64,000 nt of DNA from Deuterostichococcus epilithicus (lineage: Eukaryota > Chlorophyta > Trebouxiophyceae > Prasiolales > Stichococcaceae). The DNA lies in assembly GCA_033439295.1 (NCBI GenBank), contig JAVTLE010000001.1:1922001-1986000 (forward strand), written 5' to 3'. Both the position numbers and the translations under genes were made by a program. The notes under the pieces were generated by a model. That model worked only from the letters and a program-made list of their open reading frames with translations. It was not told the origin of the DNA and did not search any database. Position 1 is the first letter of the stretch. Each line of letters begins with the position of its first letter. Positions 55,901 to 64,000 of this stretch are shown piece after piece.

Positions 55901-56565
55901 GGCTGCCGCACGTTGCACACGCTGCACAGGCCGGCAGCCGGCTCGTAGGGTGTGAACGCGGTGACGCTCGACAGGCGCAGGGAATTTGGCGGCGGCCCCG
56001 CCGTCGGGAGCCCCACGGGCAGCGCATATTGAGCCAGCGGCGCAGTGACGGGCCCGCTCCCGGGCAGCGCCAGGTGGTGCGCCAGCAGCGCGGACGCTGT
56101 GAAGGCACGCGCCTCGGGGAGGTCGGACAGCTGTGCGGGCGTCGGGCCAGCGGCGGCGCCGGCTGCGTCGCCAGCCGCGTTATCGATGCTGAACGTGGAG
56201 GCGCCGCTGTTGAGGCTGCTGCGGGCGCTGGTGTAGGTAGGGCTGCTGCAGTCGCCGCCGTGCGCCGCGAGGGTTTCCGCCAGCGGCGGCAGCCCGCCGG
56301 GCTGCTGCGGCGGCACGGGTGGCCAGGCGGTACCGTATCCCGCCCAGCCGCCGGCCTTGCCTGCAGCTGCGAACATCGATCGCGCTCGGTCGCCCCGCCG
56401 GCGCTTGCCGTCCAGTTCCGTGTCCAGCTCGGCAGCGGTCCGCTTCCTGGGCGATCGGCCTACGACCCCGTCATCGGCGCCGATCGGGTCCGGGCTGCCG
56501 TCCTTGCTGCTTGAGCCTTTCAGCGTGACGCCGAAGAGGCGCACGCCGTGCCGGGCGTCCGCCAT
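52990..56565 (-). CDS. Uncharacterised nuclear-type protein with RLFGV motif and two CxxC...CxxC modules
   Basis: Exons 56565-55509, 55219-55069, 54701-54605 and 54365-54175 join in phase. Further exons near 53659-53416 and about 53150-52990 are weaker and are included only to give a stop. The N-terminus carries GVRLFGVTL, like the RLFGV repression motif of plant transcription factors, and a basic run GKRRRGDRAR that could be a nuclear signal. The middle is Ala/Pro-rich. CSVCNVRQPPAAF ... HPVCRACA and, across an intron, CSSCREARSTPV ... CKVCRAS are two similar C-x2-C-x(17-22)-C-x2-C modules that may bind zinc. I do not recognise the family. A role in gene regulation is a guess from these motifs. 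Confidence 0.5.
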
Positions 56566-57541
56566 GGCCGCAGGCGGCCCAAAGTCCCTGCGTCTGACAG
56601 CATGAACTGCCAGTCAGGACAATCTCGGAGTCTGTGGCAGGGAAGCGAGGGCCCGTGCCAGGACCGCGAGGGCCCCTGGAGCTAGCAACAGAGGCGTCTG
56701 CGTGCCTCGTGCGGCCGGATAGAGTCTGAGCGAAGTGCGCCAGCTCCGGGTGCCACTGGAAGGTACGGCTGGCGAGGGTGCCGTGATCAGTCTCGGTCAA
56801 GTATGCTGAGCTGCAGCGGCTGTCGTGGGCACCACGTGCGGACGAGGCTGCCAGAGCGGTGCTGGGGCTGCGGGGCAATCACGGTGTACTGCTGCCATCG
56901 CTCGGCAGGTCACCGGGCAGCCAATACGATTGGGCATCGAGGGGTCTGTGCTGCCGTCGCTGGTGGCTCGCAAGCCAGGGAGGATATTCGGGCACAGGGC
57001 AGTGGAGGTGGGACGTGAGATTCAATATGACCTCGGTTGTCCCCAGGTCAGATAGTTGTCCCGAACACTATCTGAGCACCACCACCCTCACCCGCCCCGC
57101 CAAACGGCCCAGCAGGCACGCACCTTTGTTCGTCGACGGCTGGGGCGGGACCGTCCTGGGCGGTGGTCGCGAGCGTCCCACGCAGAGCCTGTCGTCGAGG
57201 CGGAGAAAGTAGTCGTGACGTCGATGTTGTCTGACGCCTCTGCCCCGACCACCACGCGCAGCGAGGGGTCCCGGAGGTGTGAGCAGAATGAGCGGCTGGA
57301 AGGGGTGCCGACTCTGGCCAAGATTGGACAGTACTGCAGGGACTGCTTGGCCACCTGCAGTAGAACTGAGTCGTCGACGATCCACACTTGGTAATTCTCA
57401 ACAGTGGACCGTTAAACTCGTGAACGAGGGATGGCAGCTTTGGGGAATTACATTCTACCGACATGCGGGCAGTCCACCCGTCACCAATCAGGCTTTGAGT
57501 GCAGCCCGTGTTGCACCCCTGATCTTGAGGTCTGCATCACC
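56566..57541. promoter_or_regulatory. Divergent promoter region (CxxC gene / S10)
   Basis: About 980 bp between two gene starts that point apart. Several overlapping open frames exist on both strands (57048-57464 is the longest), but none shows family similarity or good splice context, so no gene is called. Confidence 0.4.
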
Positions 57542-58393
57542 ATGGCTACATCAGTTCTGGCGCAGCGCGCCACGGTCAGCAGCCTGTGCGCCTGCTGCAG
57601 CCGCCAGGCAGCCCCCAGCCCAGCCGCTGCCCCCTGCCGGCTGCACCGCGCTGCCAGCCCAGCACAGCTCCTGCAGCACCGGACGGCGCTGTCCGCCGCC
57701 CGCAGGAGCCTCAGCGCCTGCAGATCGTCCCATGTGACAGCCGCAGCAGCCGCAGCCGCGCCCCCGGCCGCACAGCAGAAGATCCGCATCAAGCTGTCCG
57801 CCTACAACGTGGAGCTCCTGCAGGAGTCAGTGGACCTTATCAGGACCGCTGCCTCTGAGACAGGTGAGTGTTCCGACTGTGCAGACCGACGAAGTGGCGA
57901 ACGGTGGCGAGAAGGCCTGAGAGGGAGGTCGTGGCACCGCGCGCTTACTCAAGTTTGCTGGTTGGCGCATTGCTGGGCTGGCACAGTATAGGCACGGCAG
58001 GCGGCTGCCCAAATTGCGCATGCGCCCAACTCTGTGCACAGGGATTGCCACTGTTGCATCAGTCGTCAGGCTCGAAGGCATGTCAGCATCTACGCGCGGC
58101 CCGCCGCACTTTCTTTGGGTGTGCATGCCCTGATTGCTGTCGTTTTTGCATTTGAGCCGCGTTGCGCTCCGCCTGCAGGCGCGCGGATGTCGGGGCCGGT
58201 GAATTTGCCCATGCGAAAGCGGATCTACACTGTCTTGCGGTCACCGCATGTCAACAAGGACAGCCGGGAACAGTTTGAGCGGCGCACGCACTTCCGACTC
58301 ATGGACCTGCGCGAGCTCAGTTCGCAGACTGTTGACCGCCTGATGCAGCTGGACCTGCCAGCTGGCGTCGACATCGACGTCAAGCTGCTCTGA
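57542..58393 (+). CDS. PRPS10: Ribosomal protein uS10, organellar (probably plastid)
   Basis: Two exons, 57542-57863 and 58179-58393, give 178 aa. The first 75 residues are rich in Ser, Ala, Arg and Cys with almost no acids ([20 protein letters not shown]), a transit peptide. The rest matches bacterial S10 over its whole length: [20 protein letters not shown], the loop [20 protein letters not shown], and RTHFRLMDL with a C-terminal [13 protein letters not shown]10 sits in the head of the small ribosomal subunit. Chloroplast rather than mitochondrial location is inferred from the similarity to plant plastid S10. TGTAA at 58517-58521 is 124 bases after the stop. Confidence 0.93.
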
Positions 58394-58666
58394 GGGGCGG
58401 CGCAGCGCTCCTGACTGGACACCAGAAAGCTCGATCTCAGTTTGTGAACAAATTGGATCAATGGCTGGCTCAAGCGTTGCTAGTGCTACCAGGTTTTGGA
58501 CCTTGGAACCCAATCATGTAACTGCTGAGGCAAAATAATCGCCCTGCGCAGAGGTGACTGCAACCCTGCTGCACTGTCTGACCAACAGGCCTACAGGAGA
58601 GCTTCAAAGCAGGTGCGGAGCCAACTGTTACAGCCGGCAGGTGCAAGCACGACATATGACGTTTCA
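58394..58666. other. Convergent 3' ends of S10 and Nudix genes with TGTAA motifs
   Basis: Contains TGTAA at 58517-58521 on the plus strand and TTACA at 58628-58632 (TGTAA on the minus strand, about 35 bases after the Nudix stop). TGTAA is the usual green-algal polyadenylation signal. The two transcripts end within about 110 bp of each other. Confidence 0.5.
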
Positions 58667-60425
58667 TCACGAGCGCAGTGCAGCAACGAGCGGGTCGTAG
58701 CCCGGCTGCTCAGGCGTCAGCACACCATGCCGTACCAGAAAGTCAATGATGACCAGGCAGCAATTTGGCTTGTACGTTGTCTCCTCCGATATTTTCCTGG
58801 CCACTTCATGAATCGGCACCAGCTCAAAACTCTCGACTTCACCGTCCTGCAATGCACAGCAAAGCGCAGGACGTACCTGTCAAACAATGTCTGGGTAAGG
58901 CAGTGGTGTCTCACACGAATGTCACCATGGCAGCATTGAAGCCAAGCGTCAGCTACACTGCATGACAGTGATGCGAGGGCATGACCACCTGCGGAGTCGG
59001 CTGGAAGTCGAGTGGCAGCAGCAGGTCGTAGCAGAACAAGACGTCCTGCTTCAAACCCTCGTCCACCATGCCTGCGCAGCATGCGGTGCGGCGTAAAACC
59101 GGCAGCAGATACAATGAATCGCACAGAGCTGATCAAATACACCTGTTGCGCCCCAAAAGTATCATGCAAATATCATGCCAGCAGGGCACCGATCAGCACA
59201 GCGACTCGCACCTGCATAGCTCACGACGCCCACCGGCCGTGCCGTCTGCGCCAGCGCCGCGGGAATGCTGGCCTCCTCCTGGCACTCCTTGACGACATTC
59301 TCCTTGCACGACAGGCCGGCTGGCTGCGTGGTTGGTAAGCTCGCATTATTCACACATCAAACAAAGCACACAGTGCAGGGCAGACTCACAGATTCACACC
59401 ACTGGCACTTGAATCATAGATTGCCAACGCGCGTCATCACTTAGACTCGCCTGCCCGCCGGCCACGATGTGGTCCAGCAAGTTTGGCCATGTCTGCTTCG
59501 TGGCGGCTCGCCGCGCCGTCCACAGCAAGATCTGCCCGTCTCGGACTACATACCCATTGACGTGCACGCCAAAAGTCTGCGGGGAGTTTTGTCAGACGGC
59601 TCAGATCAGCTAACAAATGCCCTGGTACTGCCGCTTGCAAAGCGTCATGTAGGAGTCAACTGATGTACATGCATCCGCAATTAGATCAGAGTGCGCAGCT
59701 GCCGGCTAACCTTGATGCCAAAGTAAGGCGCGGCGGCGCGCTCTATCAGTGCCAGCGGCGGCGCATGAAACGAGTCAGTGACAGGGTACAGCTCATTGCG
59801 CCAGCCCTTGATGGCGCCAGCATCCCGTAGCTCCCGCGTGGCATCTGAGACCCAGAGCAGCACATGCTCGGTCAGCACACAATTTGCCGCAGGTTGCTGC
59901 AGGCATTGCTCTGGGGTGCAGTGCTGACCATTCGCTCCTTGCTGTAAAACAGCTCAACCCCACCTGCAAGGGCTGCACTCCGAGCTTCCTGCGTCTCCTC
60001 TGCCGCTTCCAAACGTATGAGCGTGGGTGCGGTGCTGCCTGTGTTCTCCACGTCCCGGAGCGCCTGCCAGCAACACGGCACGAACGCACATCAACGCAGA
60101 TGTTGTGTGACGAGCAACAGAGCCCTCCAAGTATGCAGTGCTCACAAACCACATATGTAATACTGAGTGAAGGAGTTCACTTTACCTTGAACTGCCTGAG
60201 CGAGGCCAGCCGCTCTGCGAATGTGGGCCTGAGGTAGCCGCATGTCGTGCCGCCAATGGCAAATGGCACCAGCATCGCAATTTCGTCGGCACCCGAGTTG
60301 CAGTCGGCGATGCGCTCGAAGAAGCCGCCGAGGGGTCCCTCCTGGACCATCATCCTGCTGCTGCTGTCCATCTGCTTGGGCGCCGCCACTGCCTGTCCAC
60401 TGACGGCCATGAGCACCCGCCGCAT
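58667..60425 (-). CDS. DUF4743-Nudix hydrolase (NUDT20/NUDT24-like)
   Basis: Seven exons give about 324 aa: 60425-60186, 60063-59964, 59844-59711, 59576-59451, 59323-59212, 59071-58989, 58846-58667. The N-terminal DUF4743 part reads GFFERIADCNSGADEI and GTTCGYLRPTFAERLASLRQ, then WRNELYPV and ALIERAAAPYFGIK. The Nudix box is GGQPAGLSCKENVVKECQEE, with the Glu residues that bind metal. The C-terminus is SFELVPIHEVARKI ... KPNCCLVIIDFLVRHGVL. Members in yeast and plants hydrolyse damaged forms of thiamine diphosphate. The intron after 59451 uses a GC donor (GCGAGT); this choice gives the family motif GGQPAG. Start ATG could also be at 60410. Confidence 0.88.
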
Positions 60426-61666
60426 GCGGGTGGCACGCCGTACTGCAAAGGGTCTCACACGTACATGCGGCGATGATCTGCTGCTGGTAGTATCGATTGG
60501 GGTGCCAGCTGGTGCTTGCCGAACGATGCCAGCGTCTGCTTGGCACAACATGAACGTGCGCGGGTGCCGCAGCGTGTGTCTGGAAACCCAATTCCTAAAG
60601 ATCGTCTGCAGTTGCGTGCAAAAAGCGGAGATGCTGGAGCCTTGTGGACATAGAGATGCTGCAGACGCTGGACGATGGGGCCAAAGCATTTGGTGAGGGC
60701 TGATTTTGACCGTGGTGCAGCATGGGCTCCGACATGCTTCATTCAGCATCCACTGCCGGAGAGGAGCTGGCAGGGTGATCGGCTCATTTGTAGCTTCCTG
60801 AATCGTAACCAGGCAAGGACTGCTGTCCAAAAGCAGTGCAGGCAACGGAAGGTCGCCCTTCTCAGGCTTGAACAAGATCCACTGCAGTCATCGTGAAGTT
60901 GCCTCGCTTGCATTCGTTTGGTCTCAAAGAAAAGAAAGACCATTATAGACTGTGGGTCGAGAGAAGGCTGCAAGCTGGCGCAGGGATGACCTGTCGCGGA
61001 CGCGCGTCGACCTGATGGCACCGCACGTCAATTTGGGGTGCTCCCATGGATGTTTGGGTGAGAACATCGCTGCAAGTGCGATCATACCGTTTGACTATCC
61101 TGTGAACGGCTTGACCAAGCAGTTGAAAGGGCTTCGCGCTGACCGCGAATGTCCACTGCACCGCAGCGTCCAAGGCGCAGGCTCCGGCACCTGCGCAGCC
61201 TGGCGGCACGCAATTTGATTGCGCCCGCCAGCCTGCCATCCGGCGGAGGTGCATGCACAGTCCTGTTGCACCCCATCAACTCCACGCAGGACTCCCTGCT
61301 TGACAGTGAAGAGTATTGATGGAGAATGTAGCACGCATTAAAGGCTGCGGTTATCAGGGCCCCTGAGTTCGACAGTTGTATTTGTATTTTTCTTAGATGA
61401 CGCTGCAAGCCTGGCGAAATCGGCCTTTGCAGCGGGCTGGGCGCTGCAATGCGCCCTTTCAGCTCTCCGGCCAGGCAGATCTGCGCATCTTCTGTACACC
61501 AGCGAACTGGTCAGTTGTTTGTGCACCTGCATGATCTGCAACAATGCATATCATAGATGACCAACACAGTTGACAACACGTTGCGCTTGCTTCGCAGTAT
61601 TGGCGTCTCGCTTGCATCTCGCTTGAGGACTGGCCGTGAGCGCCTTCTGCCTTTGTCCTCTTGCAG
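60426..61666. promoter_or_regulatory. Divergent region with unresolved 5' exons
   Basis: Lies between the Nudix gene start (-) and the first recognised exon of the last gene (+). The latter begins at an acceptor (TCTTGCAG before 61667), so at least one upstream exon should be in this stretch, but I cannot identify it. No RNA gene is seen. Confidence 0.4.
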
Positions 61667-63686
61667 GCGCCTGCCTCGCCAAACCCAGAGTGGCAGCCTC
61701 CGCATTTCGAGGTGCCGCTGGAGGCCGTGCAGCTGCTGCATGGTGACGGATCAGGCCGGCTCAGGGTGGACATCTTTGCAGTGTCCGCCGCGGGGGCGGA
61801 GGCCGCAGCCGCGGACTGGCTGCAGGGGCTAGCCGGGAGCAGCCCGCTGCCGAGCGACCGGACCGCAAGCCCAGCGAAGCACCCGGCTCGCCGAGGCGCC
61901 TCCGCCCCGCTCGAGCCGCAGCTGAGGACGTCGGACAGCGTCGACAGCATGAAGGCGCAGCAGGCAGGCTGCGAGGAGTGCAACAGCAGCGGAGGCGCAG
62001 GCGCCGGCGACGGCAGCGGGGACGATGGCGGCGGCGGCAGCAGCGGGAAGCAGCAAAAGCTGCCCTGGGTGCCCAGCAGGGGCGCCTCCCCCCAGGGAGC
62101 CAGCAGACAGCCCAGCGGGGATGGGCTGTCAAACGGCAGGGGCCACCGTCAGAGTGGGACGCCTGCCCTGCTGCCGGCGGGCAGCATGCTGCCTGTCCAC
62201 AGGCTGCAGCACGCCTCCAGCGACGCCAGTGACGGCGGCGGCGGCGGCTCCTGGAATGGCAGCCCCAATGCCGGCCCACCGCCGCTGGCGGCGGCCGTGC
62301 AGGCGGCGCCGCCTGGCGTCTCGGCCTCGGCGCCGGCCGTACAGGTGTCGCCGTTCGCCAGGGTCAGCGGCGCCAGGCTGGATGCGCCAGGGGGGGACAG
62401 CGGCGACAACTCGGATTATGAGACGGCCTCAGAGGAGGGCAACGGCACTTTGGGGCTGCTCGCCAGCCCGGACAAGGCGCACTCCGCCAGCCCTGGACGG
62501 CTCAGGTAGGTCTGGACATGCGCCTCCACCCTGTTAGCGCCTCGGCGCCAGACCCCAGTGGGCAGACTGGGAGTCGCTGACACCCGGCCTCCATTTGCGA
62601 AACATCCTCATTCATTGGGTTCATCACCACACAATCTGATGGCCACCGCCTCACCCTGCTTTGCTGCTTTGCTTACTAAGTCGTCTGCCGGAAGCCTTCA
62701 CCGCTCGACCAACGCCAAGTCGGGAGTGCACGCAGGCCGCTGAGCCCGGGGGGCCCCCGGTCGACGCGCCTGCGGGCGCATTCGCTGGACAACGTCCACT
62801 CTGCCCGGCGGGGCTCGCGACCGACGCTGGCGGAGGTCCCTGGGGCCGAGTGGCCGCGCAGCGGCGGCGGCGGCGGCGGAGCGCATGTTCAGGCGCTGCT
62901 GTCCTTGGAGCTCAACCTGAACGAGCTCGAGTATGTGGGTGAGGTGTTGTGATCCAGAGGAGCTTGCACTTCGCCCATGGGGGCAGGAGCCTCCCCCTGG
63001 CAGTTCATGGCTGCGTCCCTGCACCACCTGGTGTCAGGTTTCCCCTGCTTGTCCCGTGCTTGTAAGTCAACATCATCCTTGCATTCAGTCACCGCGCCTG
63101 ACTGAGGTCTTGCAGTTGGGAGCCACCCTACACCGTGCCTGCAGGGTTGACTCGTTTGCCGCACGCAGCAGTGCGCCAAGCCTCCCTGCCGCATGCTTCC
63201 CCTGCAGGCGCGGAGCTGGCAGGCATCGATGCGGCGCTGCCGCCCAACACACTGCTGCTGGAGCTGCCGAGCGGATGGCACGCGTACCTGCCGCCCTCCG
63301 GCGACCTGGCCGCGGCGGCCAGCCTGTCTTCGGCGGCCATTGAGGCTGCTCGCACCCTATCAGTGGTGGGGCAACGAGTGTCTGATATCCAAGAAGCCCA
63401 ACTTTGCAATGTTCAAACGTCCACTGAGTTGATACGGCTTTGCTTTTATGGTGCGGCTGTGGCTGTTTCGCATGCCAGCCGGCGCATACCGCATGCAGCA
63501 AGGTTGGCCCGCAAAGCGTGGGTGCCGGAACGCATGTCACGGGGCATGTAGCCCAACGGCGGTGATGCCGCCGTGGATCCCGACCTTGTGCAAACCCTTT
63601 TGCACCTGCAGGCCACGGTCTTCCGGGAATATGTGGACTCGGACGCGGAACTGTGGCAGGCACCGCTGCGACGGCCCGCTGCTCCC

Positions 63687-63731
<45 letters not shown>

Positions 63732-64000
63732 AAAGCCGCCTTCGACTCGCCGCAGCTGTCGCCGCGATCCGCTCCCCTCTCCGCGATCCCATCGCCAGCC
63801 AAAGGGGGCACGGTGGCCACAGCAGCAGCGGCAGCGGCAGCTGCAGCCCGGCTGCCGGGGACCCAGCCGGTGCCGGTAGACGCGGGGGAGGTGCTCGCGT
63901 TGGCGGCAGATGTGGTGCTCGCACGCCGCAGGCAGGCGGAAGCGGAGCAGCGGAGGGATGCGGCCAGGGTCCGCCTTGAGCAGGTGGATTTGCTGAGTTT
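61667..64000 (+). CDS. Unidentified Ser/Gly/Pro-rich protein with a C-terminal coiled coil, incomplete at both ends
   Basis: Four exons join in phase: 61667-62505, 62736-62938, 63208-63362, 63612 to the window end. The first begins APASPNPEWQPPHFEVPLEA and is then a long Gly/Ser/Ala-rich stretch with DNSDYETASEE. The second has RRGSRPTLAEVPGAEW and ends SLELNLNELEYVG. The third reads TLLLELPSGWHAYLPPSGDL. The last has a run of fourteen prolines encoded by a GCC/CCG microsatellite (about 63690-63730) and then a charged helix, ARRRQAEAEQRRDAARVRLE, likely a coiled coil. I do not recognise the family. The gene continues past 64000 and its start is not found. Confidence 0.55.

Noticed and set aside
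57048-57464. Possible gene upstream of S10 in overlapping frames
   Set aside because: Frames on both strands are open, with no conserved protein text, no start context and no splice support.
59441-59451. A GTCTAA donor in place of the GC donor in the Nudix gene
   Set aside because: It gives an in-phase join (GGQATG), but the GC donor gives the family motif GGQPAG with a better acceptor.

Overview
The window looks like nuclear DNA of a photosynthetic green alga, most likely a trebouxiophyte of the Chlorella/Coccomyxa kind. The reasons are GC-rich genes split into many short exons, 5' splice sites dominated by GTGCG and GTGAG, nuclear genes for plastocyanin and for a plastid-type ribosomal protein S10 with N-terminal extensions typical of plastid import, plant/algal-type V-ATPase subunit d and Nudix proteins, and TGTAA motifs after several stop codons. 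All gene models were assembled by hand: exons were joined only where splice sites, reading phase and protein-family similarity agreed. Host gene models (not the retroelement remnants) were fitted to close in phase at every junction.

Layout. 1-13.6 kb is a nest of broken non-LTR retrotransposons (LINEs) on both strands, at least two families or subfamilies that share a 3'-UTR core but end in different simple tails, (TCCAAG)n or (CAAA)n. They are mixed with G-rich minisatellites (with unresolved N bases), a short repeated element inserted into two LINE copies, and telomere-like motifs. No host gene is visible there. From 14.6 kb the DNA becomes gene-dense: an extended-synaptotagmin-like SMP/C2 lipid-transfer protein (-), a bacterial-type poly(A) polymerase (+), an MFS transporter (+), a nearly intact Ty1/copia retrotransposon with 275-bp LTRs (32257-37028), V-ATPase subunit d (+), plastocyanin (-), a phosphoglycolate/4-nitrophenyl phosphatase (-), LSM3 (+), an R3H-SUZ RNA-binding protein (+), an uncharacterised protein with paired CxxC modules (-), ribosomal protein S10 (+), a DUF4743-Nudix hydrolase (-), and the middle of an unidentified coiled-coil/proline-rich protein that runs off the right end (+).

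The genes do not form an operon; they are independent nuclear genes in divergent and convergent pairs. Several serve the chloroplast (plastocyanin, S10, perhaps the poly(A) polymerase and the phosphatase), and others serve general RNA biology (LSM3, R3H-SUZ) or membrane work (SMP/C2 protein, V-ATPase d, MFS carrier).

The most unusual pattern is that five introns in four unrelated genes contain a decayed copy of the beginning of the exon that follows, about 90-150 bp upstream of the functional acceptor. The window also has five introns whose reading frame requires GC rather than GT donors, a copia element whose primer-binding site matches the anticodon arm of initiator tRNA-Met, and a large fold-back array of LINE tails.
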